The notes under the pieces are model-generated. The model searched no databases. It was given only the letters and a program-made list of their open reading frames with translations, and had not been told where the DNA came from. Positions 10,221 through 18,087 of a DNA stretch of 64,000 nt are shown piece after piece (within the stretch, counting starts at the first letter, position 1; each line of letters begins with the position of its first letter). Origin of the DNA: Pseudomonas sp. MPC6 (GTDB taxonomy: Bacteria; Pseudomonadota; Gammaproteobacteria; Pseudomonadales; Pseudomonadaceae); the NCBI RefSeq assembly GCF_006094435.1, contig NZ_CP034783.1:3623001-3687000 (forward strand), in the 5' to 3' direction. The translations under genes and the position numbers were made by a program.

Positions 10221-10235
10221 GCCCCCCTGTAGGAG
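10221..10235. repeat. Left half of a REP interrupted by the IS110 element
   Basis: CCCCCTGTAGGAG is the beginning of the standard REP; its continuation (CTGGCTTGCCAGCGAAGGC) resumes at 11402, on the other side of the insertion element. Joining the halves restores the usual TGTAGGAG-CTGGCTTGCC sequence. Confidence 0.85.
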
Positions 10236-10238
10236 ATT

Positions 10239-11201
10239 CTATGTTTGGGGGGAAGCCCCAAAAACTGGATTTGGCTGATATTCGCTCTGGTTCTTCATCA
10301 GGGCGAATGCCACCCGTGCCAGCTTGCGAGCCAGGATGACCAGCACTTGAGTCGTCTTTAATCCCCGCTCCAGATAGCGTTCGTAAAACGGCTTCCAGGT
10401 CTTTGAGCGACTGGCAGCCATCGCCGCGTTATGCAGCAGGCGCCGTATCTCTGAGTCACCTTTCTTGGTCAGCTTTCGACGTCCGTTCATCTGCCCCGAA
10501 TCAGAGACTCTCAAATCCATTCCAAGAAACGCGATATAGGCGTCACCACTGGCGAAGTCGCCACGTTGAAATGCCATCGTCAGTGCGGTGGCGGTAAGAA
10601 AACCGACCCCCTCTACGGCCTGGCAGCGTTTGACTTGCTCGAGCAGACCCGCCTCTTTTACGACGTCCAACAGCTTCTTCTGGATGAGTAAATCCAATCG
10701 GCCCATGGCAGCGATCTGTTGTTTGAATGCCGCTTTCAGCAGCGGTTCGTCGTTCCAGCTTTGAGTCAAACTGACACGCGCCTGGACCAATGTCGCTCGT
10801 CTTCGAAGCAGGCTTTGAAGCTTGGTATAGACCTTCGGCGGCGGGCTCCAAGGACGTAGCTCTTCCTCTTCGTTCTTCAAGTAACGCGCCAGTAAACGGG
10901 CGTCGCTGGCATCTGTTTTGGCGCGGCCACCCACTCCTTTGCGGTAATTACTCAAACGGAAGCCGTCGATGACATAGACGGTATGTCCCATTGCATGAGC
11001 CAGCTCAACCGTATCCAGGTGATAGATATTGGTGGCTTCAATAGCGATGGCGCTGTTTGCAGGTAACGTTTTCAGCCACTTTGTAAGAGACGGTTTATCG
11101 TTTGACACGGCCAACAGCAGATCCGTGTCGGCCTGATAGACCACCACTTCGGCCTTGGCGACATCCACTCCGACTACAGAACGCGAGACACTCATTGCCA
11201 C
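10239..11201 (-). CDS. IS110-family transposase (DEDD recombinase)
   Basis: 320 aa counting from GTG 11201 (GGAG 8 nt upstream); ATG 11195 is an alternative. The N-terminal RuvC-like domain shows VGVDVAKAEV, IEATNIYH and KTDASDARLLARY, the expected DEDD acidic residues. The C-terminal transposase-20 domain has the VEGVGFLTATALT helix-hairpin-helix, then YIAFLGMDLRVSDSG and KGDSEIRRLLHNAAM, which contain the conserved serine region. The frame is intact and its stop codon lies at the very end of the element, so it appears functional. Confidence 0.95.
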   Translation of the reverse strand: MAMSVSRSVVGVDVAKAEVVVYQADTDLLLAVSNDKPSLTKWLKTLPANSAIAIEATNIYHLDTVELAHAMGHTVYVIDGFRLSNYRKGVGGRAKTDASDARLLARYLKNEEEELRPWSPPPKVYTKLQSLLRRRATLVQARVSLTQSWNDEPLLKAAFKQQIAAMGRLDLLIQKKLLDVVKEAGLLEQVKRCQAVEGVGFLTATALTMAFQRGDFASGDAYIAFLGMDLRVSDSGQMNGRRKLTKKGDSEIRRLLHNAAMAASRSKTWKPFYERYLERGLKTTQVLVILARKLARVAFALMKNQSEYQPNPVFGASPQT

Positions 11202-11399
11202 AAAGAAAGCTCCGGGTTAGGGTTTAAAGGCTTGTCGGGGCTTCACCATTGCGCTGGCTTGCTTCTATCGTCGGTCATGGCCGATGCATTCCTTATCGGC
11301 GCTTTGGTGAAGGGGTGGGGCGAAGTCTCCCACGGTCTGTACTGGCTAGAGTCAGATGCTGGCTTTTAGTCCCACCACCCCTACAAGTCTAAACATACA
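11202..11399 (-). ncRNA. Candidate IS110 bridge RNA region (5' non-coding end of the IS)
   Basis: About 198 bp with no ORF upstream of the transposase, the place where IS110-group elements encode the bridge RNA that pairs with target and donor DNA. On the transposase strand, CTTCACCA and TGGTGAAG (plus-strand 11305-11312 and 11241-11248) form an 8-bp stem. It encloses a hairpin GCCGAT/ATCGGC (11280-11300) and a loop containing GCAAGCCAGC (11253-11262), an exact 10-nt copy of the REP target flank present outside the IS at 11401-11410. The RNA ends and the second guide are not determined. Confidence 0.5.
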
Positions 11400-11401
11400 A
11401 G

Positions 11402-11485
11402 CTGGCTTGCCAGCGAAGGCGGTGTGTCAGCCGACATATTTATCGACTGAACGGACGCCTTCGCTGGCAAGCCAGCTCCTACCGG
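11402..11485. repeat. Right half of the interrupted REP plus its inverted partner
   Basis: CTGGCTTGCCAGCGAAGGCG directly after the IS, then ~40 bp, then the inverted unit CTTCGCTGGCAAGCCAGCTCCTACC. Together with 10221-10235 this was an ordinary REP pair before insertion. Confidence 0.88.
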
Positions 11486-11626
11486 GGTCCATCGACATAC
11501 GACCAAAGTCGTTAAGTCATCGTATAACTTCTGATTGACTTTCCCCGAAGCCCTCGCAAATAATCGCCCCATGTTGTACGACGACGTATGACGACAATAA
11601 AAACAAAAAGTAAAGGGAGCGTCACA

Positions 11627-12922
11627 GTGACCAAGCTCGTCCGCAATTCCTCCGTCAGCACCCCTCGTCCTGCCTTCGCACGCCGTCATGCCCTGAGCCT
11701 GATCAGCTTCAGCAGCCTGGCTTTCGCCCTGCCCCTGACCGGCAACGCCGAGGGCTTCGTCGATGACGCCAAGGCCACGCTGAACCTGCGCAACGCCTAC
11801 TTCAATCGCAACTTCACCAACCCGGCCAACGCCCAGGGCAAGGCTGAAGAGTGGACGCAAAGCTTCATCCTCGACGCGAAGTCAGGGTTCACCCCGGGAC
11901 CTGTCGGTTTTGGCGTAGACGTGCTCGGTATGTACTCGCAGAAGCTTGACGGTGGCCAAGGCACCGGCGGCACGCAGTTGTTGCCGATCCATGACGACGG
12001 TCGCCCTGCTGACAATTTCGGGCGACTGGGTGTGGCGCTGAAAGGCAAAATCTCGAAGACCGAAGTGAAGGTCGGCGAATGGATGCCGGTGCTGCCGATC
12101 CTGCGCGCCGACGACGGCCGTTCCCTGCCGCAGACCTTTCGCGGTGGCCAGGTGACCTCGACCGAGATCAGCGGCCTGACGCTCTACGGCGGTCAGTTCC
12201 GTGCCAACAGCCCGCGCAACGACGCGAGCATGGAAGACATGTTCATGAACGGCAAGGCCGCCTTCACGTCAGACCGCTTCAACTTCGGCGGCGGTGAATA
12301 CGCGTTCAACGACAAGCGCACCCAGGTCGGTGTCTGGTATGCGGAACTCAGCGACATCTATCAGCAGCAGTATTTCAACCTGAGCCACAGCCAGCCCCTC
12401 GGCGACTGGACCCTCGGCGCCAACCTCGGGTACTTCATCGGCAAGGAAGACGGCAGCGCCCTGGCCGGCGACCTCGACAACAAAACCGCATTCGCCCTGC
12501 TCTCGGCCAAGTACGGCGGCAACACCTTCTATGTCGGCCTGCAAAAGCTCAGCGGCGACGATGTCTGGATGCGGGTCAACGGCACCAGCGGCGGCACCCT
12601 GGCCAACGATAGTTACAACGCCAGCTATGACAACGCCAAGGAAAAATCCTGGCAACTGCGCCACGACTACAACTTCGTCGCCCTCGGTGTTCCCGGACTG
12701 ACCATGATGAACCGCTACATCAGCGGCGATAACGTGCACACCGGCACGATCACCGACGGCAAGGAATGGGGCCGCGAATCGGAGCTGGCCTACACCGTGC
12801 AGAGCGGCGCGCTGAAAAACCTCAACGTCAAATGGCGCAACGCGAGCATCCGCCGGGATTTCAGTACCAACGAATTCGATGAGAACCGGATTTTCATCAG
12901 CTATCCGCTTTCGTTGTTGTAG
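11627..12922 (+). CDS. OprD-family outer-membrane porin
   Basis: 431 aa from GTG 11627, chosen because AAAGGGAG lies 7 nt upstream; an ATG 39 bp earlier lacks a ribosome site. A signal peptide (FSSLAFALPLTGNAEG) precedes mature GFVDDAKATLNLRNAYFNR, the classic OprD N-terminus. GRPADNFGRLGVALKGKISKTEVKVGEWMPVLPILRADDGRSLPQTFRG is the usual eyelet-loop block. The C-terminus is a beta strand ending SYPLSLL. OprD porins admit carboxylates or amino acids; the neighbours suggest uronates or aldarates. The TAG stop is supplied by the REP that follows (TGTAGGAGC). Confidence 0.93.
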   Translation: MTKLVRNSSVSTPRPAFARRHALSLISFSSLAFALPLTGNAEGFVDDAKATLNLRNAYFNRNFTNPANAQGKAEEWTQSFILDAKSGFTPGPVGFGVDVLGMYSQKLDGGQGTGGTQLLPIHDDGRPADNFGRLGVALKGKISKTEVKVGEWMPVLPILRADDGRSLPQTFRGGQVTSTEISGLTLYGGQFRANSPRNDASMEDMFMNGKAAFTSDRFNFGGGEYAFNDKRTQVGVWYAELSDIYQQQYFNLSHSQPLGDWTLGANLGYFIGKEDGSALAGDLDNKTAFALLSAKYGGNTFYVGLQKLSGDDVWMRVNGTSGGTLANDSYNASYDNAKEKSWQLRHDYNFVALGVPGLTMMNRYISGDNVHTGTITDGKEWGRESELAYTVQSGALKNLNVKWRNASIRRDFSTNEFDENRIFISYPLSLL

Positions 12923-13016
12923 GAGCAAGCTTGCTCGCGATGAACGTTAACGATGACGCGTTTTTCCTGAATGAATGCGCCGCTCCCGAGCCCATCGCGA
13001 GCAAGCTCGCTCCTAC
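12918..13016. repeat. Paired, inverted REP elements overlapping the porin stop
   Basis: REP variant TGTAGGAGCAAGCTTGCTCGCGATG and its inverse, separated by about 50 bp. The first bases of the left unit provide the porin's stop codon. Between here and 13166 no gene was seen; it presumably holds the udh promoter. Confidence 0.88.
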
Positions 13017-13166
13017 AGTGTTCGGTGTGTATCAGCAGAGGCATGACCCTCTGTCAATTTCCACCAGCGCCGCGTTGACAAAACCGGGGAAGCCTAACGA
13101 TACTCCAAGCAAGTCGTACGACAACCTACAACAAACCTCAATAATAATTGCTGTCCAGGGACTCCC

Positions 13167-13985
13167 ATGACTACAACTCAAACAGCCCCTTTCAACCGCC
13201 TTCTGCTGACCGGTGCCGCCGGTGGCCTGGGCAAAGTGCTGCGCGAAACGCTGCGGCCTTATGCCAAGGTTATTCGCCTGTCGGACATCGCCGACATCGC
13301 CCCGGCCATCGATGATCGCGAAGAGGTCGTCACCTGCGACCTGTCCGACAAGCAAGCCGTGCATCGACTGGTCGAAGGCGTGGACGCCATCCTGCACTTC
13401 GGCGGCGTGTCGGTGGAACGCTCGTTCGAAGAGATCCTCGGCGCCAACATCTGCGGCGTGTTCCATATCTACGAAGCCGCGCGCCGGCATGGCGTCAAGC
13501 GCGTGATTTTCGCCAGCTCCAACCATGTGATCGGCTTCTACCAGCAGGACCAGGTCATCGACGCACACTCCCCGCGTCGCCCGGACAGTTACTACGGCTT
13601 GTCCAAGTCCTACGGCGAAGACATGGCCACGTTCTACTTCGATCGTTATGGGATCGAGACCGTCAGCATCCGCATCGGCTCCTCGTTCCCGGAACCGCAA
13701 AACCGCCGGATGATGAGCACCTGGCTGAGCTTCGGCGACCTCACGCAATTGCTCGAACGTGCATTGCTCACCCCTGGCGTCGGCCACACCGTGGTGTACG
13801 GCATGTCCGATAACAAGGATGTCTGGTGGGATAACCGTTTCGCGACGGCCCTGGGCTATTCCCCCAAGGACAGCTCCGAAGTGTTCCGCGACAAAGTCGA
13901 AGCCCAGCCGATGCCGGCCGCCGATGATCCGGCGCGGGTCTATCAAGGTGGCGCTTTCTGCGCGGCCGGCCCGTTCGGCGACTGA
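13167..13985 (+). CDS. udh: Uronate dehydrogenase (NAD-dependent)
   Basis: 272 aa, short-chain dehydrogenase/epimerase fold. Visible: glycine-rich LLTGAAGGLGK (residues ~13-23) for NAD, DLSDKQAV, FASSNHVIGFY with substrate-binding Ser/Asn/His, catalytic YYGLSK (YxxxK) and RIGSSFPEPQNRRM with the Arg that binds the carboxylate. Closely resembles Pseudomonas uronate dehydrogenase as I recall it (QGGAF ending). It oxidises glucuronate/galacturonate to the aldarolactone, which the next gene opens. A porin, lactonase and TRAP transporter complete the functional set. Confidence 0.92.
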   Translation: MTTTQTAPFNRLLLTGAAGGLGKVLRETLRPYAKVIRLSDIADIAPAIDDREEVVTCDLSDKQAVHRLVEGVDAILHFGGVSVERSFEEILGANICGVFHIYEAARRHGVKRVIFASSNHVIGFYQQDQVIDAHSPRRPDSYYGLSKSYGEDMATFYFDRYGIETVSIRIGSSFPEPQNRRMMSTWLSFGDLTQLLERALLTPGVGHTVVYGMSDNKDVWWDNRFATALGYSPKDSSEVFRDKVEAQPMPAADDPARVYQGGAFCAAGPFGD

Positions 13986-14030
13986 ACCCAAACCGATCCC
14001 CACATTTAAAGCCCAAGGGAATGAGTCGCC

Positions 14031-14924
14031 ATGCACGCCGAATTGATTGTCGATGCCCGTAACGCGGTGGGTGAAAGCCCGGTCTGGGTCGCCGAGGAAA
14101 ACGCCCTGTACTGGGTCGATATTCCCGCCGGAGGCCTGCAACGCTGGAGCGCCGACAGCGGGCATGTCGAGGCCTGGAAAGCCCCGCAAATGCTCGCCTG
14201 CATCGCGCGTCAAAGTAATGGACGCTGGGTGGCCGGCATGGAGAGCGGCTTCTTTGAGCTGCACCCGCATAACGACAGCAGTCTCGACAGCGAACTGCTG
14301 GCCGAGGTGAATCACGCCCGTGCCGACATGCGCCTCAACGACGGTCGTTGCGATCGCCAAGGACGCTTCTGGGCGGGCAGCATGGTGCTGAACATGGGCG
14401 CCAACGCCGCCGAGGGCACGCTTTATCGCTACGGCGCCGGGCAACCGGGGCCGCTGGATGCACAACTCGGCGGGTTCATCGTGCCCAACGGCCTGGGCTT
14501 CAGCCCGGATGGCCGCACGATGTACCTGTCGGACTCCCATCCCCTGGTCCAGCAGATCTGGGCCTTCGACTACGACATCGACAACGGCACGCCGTCCAAT
14601 CGCCGGCTGTTCGTCGACATGCATCAGTTCCCCGGGCGTCCCGACGGCGCCGCGGTGGATGCCGATGGCTGCTACTGGATCTGCGCCAACGACGCCGGGC
14701 TGATCCATCGTTTCACCCCCGATGGCCGACTGGACCGCTCCCTCGCGGTCCCGGTGAAAAAACCCACCATGTGCGCCTTCGGCGGCAGTCGACTGGACAC
14801 GCTGTTCGTGACCTCGATCCGCCCCGGTGACGACCAGGACGCACAGTCACTGGCCGGTGGCGTATTTGCCCTCAATCCCGGTGTGAAAGGTTTGCCGGAA
14901 CCTGCGTTCAACCCATTGCCGTAA
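14031..14924 (+). CDS. SMP-30/gluconolactonase-family aldarolactonase
   Basis: 297 aa six-bladed beta-propeller. Family motifs: LGESPVW equivalent (VGESPVWVAEENALYWVDI) with the metal Glu, RLNDGRCDRQGRFWAGSM with the Asn/Asp ligands, FIVPNGLGFSPDGRTMYLSDS, and PDGAAVDADGCYWICAND, whose Asp is catalytic. Known members hydrolyse gluconolactone, glucarolactone or galactarolactone. Following udh by 45 bp, its likely job is opening the uronate-derived aldarolactone. Not a xenobiotic esterase by context. Confidence 0.88.
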   Translation: MHAELIVDARNAVGESPVWVAEENALYWVDIPAGGLQRWSADSGHVEAWKAPQMLACIARQSNGRWVAGMESGFFELHPHNDSSLDSELLAEVNHARADMRLNDGRCDRQGRFWAGSMVLNMGANAAEGTLYRYGAGQPGPLDAQLGGFIVPNGLGFSPDGRTMYLSDSHPLVQQIWAFDYDIDNGTPSNRRLFVDMHQFPGRPDGAAVDADGCYWICANDAGLIHRFTPDGRLDRSLAVPVKKPTMCAFGGSRLDTLFVTSIRPGDDQDAQSLAGGVFALNPGVKGLPEPAFNPLP

Positions 14925-14984
14925 CCGCTTGTGCTGCACCGCTGCGCCTTGAAAACAACAATAACAAGACTGGAGACACACCCC

Positions 14985-15956
14985 ATGGACTTCAAACGCA
15001 CCTTGCTCGCCGCTGCACTCCCTTTCGTGTTCACCCTCAGCAGTACCGCCCACGCGCTGGAAATCAAATTTGCCGACATCCATCCCGCCGGTTACCCGAC
15101 CGTGGTGGCGGAAGAACAGTTGGGCAAGACCCTGGTGGCCGACAGTAACGGCAAGTTGACATTCAAGATGTTCGCCGGCGGTGTGCTCGGCTCGGAAAAA
15201 GAAGTGGTGGAACAGGCCCAGGTCGGCGCCATCCAGATGGCCCGGGTCAGCCTGGGCATCGTCGGGCCGGTGGTGCCGGACGTGAACGTGTTCAACATGC
15301 CGTTTGTATTCCGCGACCAGGCGCACATGCGCAAGGTCATCGACGGTGAAGTCGGCGACGAGATCCTGGCGAAGATCACCGACTCCGAATTCGGCCTGGT
15401 CGCCCTGGCCTGGATGGACGGCGGCACGCGCAACATCTACACCAAGAAACCGGTGCGCAGCCTCGCCGACCTCAAGGGCATGAAGATCCGCGTGCAAGGC
15501 AACCCGATGTTCATCGAAACCATCAACGCCATGGGTGGCAACGGCATTGCGATGGACACCGGCGAGATCTTCAGTGCGTTGCAGACCGGGGTGATCGACG
15601 GTGCGGAAAACAACCCGCCGACCCTGCTCGAACACAACCACTACCAGAACGCCAAGTTCTACAGCCTGACCGGGCACCTGATCCTGCCCGAGCCGATCGT
15701 GATGTCGAAAATCACCTGGGACAAACTCACCCCCGAGCAGCAAGTGCTGGTGAAGAACACCGCCAGGGCCGCACAGGCCCAGGAACGCACCCTGTGGGAC
15801 GCCAAATCCGCCAGCAGCGAAGAGAAACTCAAGGCGGCCGGCGTCGAGTTCATCACCGTCGACAAGAAACCTTTCTATGAGGCCACCGCCTCGGTCAGGG
15901 AAAAATACGGCGCGCCCTACGCCGATCTGATCAAGCGCATCGAAGCCGTTCAGTAA
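14985..15956 (+). CDS. TRAP transporter substrate-binding protein (DctP family)
   Basis: 323 aa from ATG 14985 (GGAG 9 nt upstream). Signal peptide ends STAHA, then LEIKFADIHPAGYPTV. DctP landmarks: FAGGVLGSEKEVVEQAQVGAIQMARV, a RNIYTKKPVRSLADLKGMKIRV segment with the Arg that grips the ligand carboxylate, and GVIDGAENNPPTLLEHNHYQ. Binds a sugar acid in the periplasm for the two membrane subunits downstream; uronate is the natural inference from udh and the lactonase. Confidence 0.92.
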   Translation: MDFKRTLLAAALPFVFTLSSTAHALEIKFADIHPAGYPTVVAEEQLGKTLVADSNGKLTFKMFAGGVLGSEKEVVEQAQVGAIQMARVSLGIVGPVVPDVNVFNMPFVFRDQAHMRKVIDGEVGDEILAKITDSEFGLVALAWMDGGTRNIYTKKPVRSLADLKGMKIRVQGNPMFIETINAMGGNGIAMDTGEIFSALQTGVIDGAENNPPTLLEHNHYQNAKFYSLTGHLILPEPIVMSKITWDKLTPEQQVLVKNTARAAQAQERTLWDAKSASSEEKLKAAGVEFITVDKKPFYEATASVREKYGAPYADLIKRIEAVQ

Positions 15957-15979
15957 CCCTCCCTGCATTCATGAAAGGC

Positions 15980-16018
15980 CCGGCGCCGCTGACGCGGGTA
16001 TAGGTCAGCGCGCGCCCG
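15980..16018 (+). terminator. Intercistronic hairpin between TRAP binding protein and permease
   Basis: GCTGAC (15988-15993) pairs with GTCAGC (16004-16009), with further GC-rich partial pairing on both sides and no T-run. In transporter operons such hairpins often lower downstream expression or stabilise the binding-protein message; that role is inferred here. Confidence 0.4.
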
Positions 16019-16034
16019 GTTACGGTGGAACCCG

Positions 16035-16562
16035 ATGAAGAATCTGCTGCTGCGTATCAACGACAGGATTTACATGACCTGTATCTGGGTCGCCGGCCTG
16101 TCAGTCCTGGCCATTGCCCTGATCATTCCCTGGGGCGTGTTTGCCCGCTACATTCTCGGCACGGGGTCGAGCTGGCCGGAGCCCACCGCAATCCTCTTGA
16201 TGATGGTCTTCACCTTCATCGGTGCCGCCGCCAGTTATCGCGCCGGCGCGCACATGGCCGTGGCCATGCTGACGGACCGCATGACGCCGCAACTGCGCAA
16301 GACCATGAGCATCGTCTCGCAACTGCTGATGGCAACGATCTGCCTGTTCATGACGGTCTGGGGCACCAAGCTGTGCATCTCCACCTGGAACCAGTTCATG
16401 AGCGCCCTGCCCACTCTGCGAGTCGGCATTACCTACATGCCGATTCCCGTCGGCGGTCTGCTGACGCTGATCTTTGTCCTGGAAAAACTCTTGCTCGGTG
16501 ACCAGAGCAACCGTCGGGTCGTGCGATTCGACCTGGTTGAAGAAAACGAAGGTGCCGCCTGA
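16035..16562 (+). CDS. TRAP transporter small permease (DctQ family)
   Basis: 175 aa with four hydrophobic helices; WPEPTAILLMMVFTFIGAAASYRAGAHMAV is the DctQ signature region. Associates with the large permease in the inner membrane. Its stop TGA is followed at once by the DctM ATG. The start at 16035 is preceded by GGTGGA only, a weak ribosome site. Confidence 0.9.
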   Translation: MKNLLLRINDRIYMTCIWVAGLSVLAIALIIPWGVFARYILGTGSSWPEPTAILLMMVFTFIGAAASYRAGAHMAVAMLTDRMTPQLRKTMSIVSQLLMATICLFMTVWGTKLCISTWNQFMSALPTLRVGITYMPIPVGGLLTLIFVLEKLLLGDQSNRRVVRFDLVEENEGAA

Positions 16563-17843
16563 ATGGACGCTCTGATTCTGCTCGGCAGTTTTATCGCTTT
16601 GATCCTGATCGGCATGCCGGTCGCCTATGCCCTGGGCCTTTCCGCCCTGATCGGCGCCTGGTGGATCGACATTCCGTTCCAGGCGCTGATGATTCAGGTC
16701 GCCGGTGGCGTCAACAAGTTCTCCCTGTTGGCGATCCCGTTCTTCGTCCTGGCGGGCGCGATCATGGCCGAGGGCGGCATGTCCCGGCGGCTGGTGGCGT
16801 TTGCCGGGGTGCTGGTGGGTTTCGTGCGTGGCGGGTTGTCGCTGGTCAACATCATGGCCTCGACTTTCTTCGGTGCGATCTCCGGGTCCTCGGTGGCGGA
16901 TACCGCCTCGGTGGGTTCGGTGCTGATTCCAGAAATGGAACGGCGCGGCTATCCCCGGGAATTCGCCACGGCGGTCACCGTCAGCGGCTCGGTGCAAGCG
17001 CTGCTGACTCCGCCCAGCCACAACTCGGTGCTCTACTCGCTGGCCGCCGGCGGTACGGTGTCGATCGCCTCGCTGTTCATGGCCGGCGTGGTCCCGGGCC
17101 TGTTGATGAGCGCCTGCCTGATGGTGCTGTGCCTGATCTTCGCCAAAAAACGCAACTACCCCAAGGGCGAAGTCATCCCCATGCGGCAGGCGCTGAAGAT
17201 CTGCGGCGAAGCGATGTGGGGCCTGATGGCCATGGTGATCATCCTCGGCGGCATTCTCTCGGGTATTTTCACCGCGACTGAATCGGCGGCGATTGCCGTG
17301 CTGTGGTCGTTCTTCGTCACCATGTTCATCTACCGCGACTACAAGTGGAGCGAGCTGCCGAAACTGATGCACCGCACGGTACGGACGATTTCGATCGTGA
17401 TGATCCTGATCGGTTTCGCTGCCAGCTTCGGCTACATCATGACCCTGATGCAGATCCCGTCGAAGATCACCACGATGTTCCTGACCCTGTCGGACAACCG
17501 CTATGTGATCCTGATGTGCATCAACGTCATGCTGCTGTTGCTCGGTACGGTGATGGACATGGCGCCGCTGATCCTGATCCTGACACCGATCCTGATGCCG
17601 GTGATCCTGGGCATTGGCGTGGACCCGGTGCAGTTCGGCATGATCATGCTGGTCAACCTGGGAATTGGTTTGATCACCCCGCCGGTGGGTGCGGTGCTGT
17701 TCGTGGGGTCGGCGGTGGGGAAAGTCAGTATCGAAAAAACCGTGAAGGCGCTGCTTCCGTTCTATGGGGTGCTGTTCCTGGTGCTGATAGCCGTGACCTA
17801 CATTCCGGCGCTGTCGCTGTGGTTGCCGCATTTGGTGTTGTAG
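16563..17843 (+). CDS. TRAP transporter large permease (DctM family)
   Basis: 426 aa, about twelve hydrophobic segments. Typical DctM blocks: IGMPVAYALGLSAL near the start, FFVLAGAIMAEGGMSRRLVAFAGVLVG, the STFFGAISGSSVADTASVGS glycine/serine loop, and GMIMLVNLGIGLITPPVGAVLF near the end. Forms the sodium-driven translocation channel. Third gene of the uronate transporter operon. Confidence 0.95.
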   Translation: MDALILLGSFIALILIGMPVAYALGLSALIGAWWIDIPFQALMIQVAGGVNKFSLLAIPFFVLAGAIMAEGGMSRRLVAFAGVLVGFVRGGLSLVNIMASTFFGAISGSSVADTASVGSVLIPEMERRGYPREFATAVTVSGSVQALLTPPSHNSVLYSLAAGGTVSIASLFMAGVVPGLLMSACLMVLCLIFAKKRNYPKGEVIPMRQALKICGEAMWGLMAMVIILGGILSGIFTATESAAIAVLWSFFVTMFIYRDYKWSELPKLMHRTVRTISIVMILIGFAASFGYIMTLMQIPSKITTMFLTLSDNRYVILMCINVMLLLLGTVMDMAPLILILTPILMPVILGIGVDPVQFGMIMLVNLGIGLITPPVGAVLFVGSAVGKVSIEKTVKALLPFYGVLFLVLIAVTYIPALSLWLPHLVL

Positions 17844-17894
17844 AACGCGGGTCCCGGCCTTGGCAAAAACATTCGCAACTGTAAAACGCAATAC

Positions 17895-18063
17895 CTGTAG
17901 GAGCCAGGCTTGCCGGCGAAGGCGCATTTGAGATCGCCTTCGCCGGCAAGCCGGGCTCCTACAGATGAAGGCGTATTTGAGATCGCCTTCGCCGGCAAGC
18001 CGGGCTCCTACAGATGAAGGCGCATTTGAGATCGCCTTCGCCGGCAAGCCGGGCTCCTACAGG
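17895..18063. repeat. REP cluster with 49-bp tandem units
   Basis: One forward REP (TGTAGGAGCCAGGCTTGCCGGCG) followed by three inverted REPs lying in a direct 49-bp tandem starting at 17919, 17968 and 18017. Units differ by a single base (GGCGCATTT versus GGCGTATTT). Near-identity indicates recent local duplication. The cluster fills the gap between DctM and the epimerase. Confidence 0.9.
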
Positions 18064-18087
18064 TACTCATTCATATCGCGGGGCAAC

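Larger units (their letters stand above)
10234..11401 (-). mobile_element. IS110-family insertion sequence inside a REP
   Basis: Element of about 1.17 kb holding one transposase and a ~200-bp 5' non-coding region. Read in transposase orientation the junctions are GCCAG-CT-TGTATG and ATAGAAT-CT-CCTACA, so the dinucleotide CT occurs at both ends while the rebuilt target GCCAG-CT-CCTACA contains it once. This matches the CT core exchange known for IS110-family elements such as IS621. There are no terminal inverted repeats, also typical. Insertion of IS110 members into Pseudomonas REPs is established. Confidence 0.9.

Noticed and set aside
16101..18047. 648-codon minus-strand frame through the TRAP permease genes
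   Set aside because: Product is Gln/His/Arg-rich repeats typical of a GC-skew shadow; DctQ and DctM are clear on the other strand.
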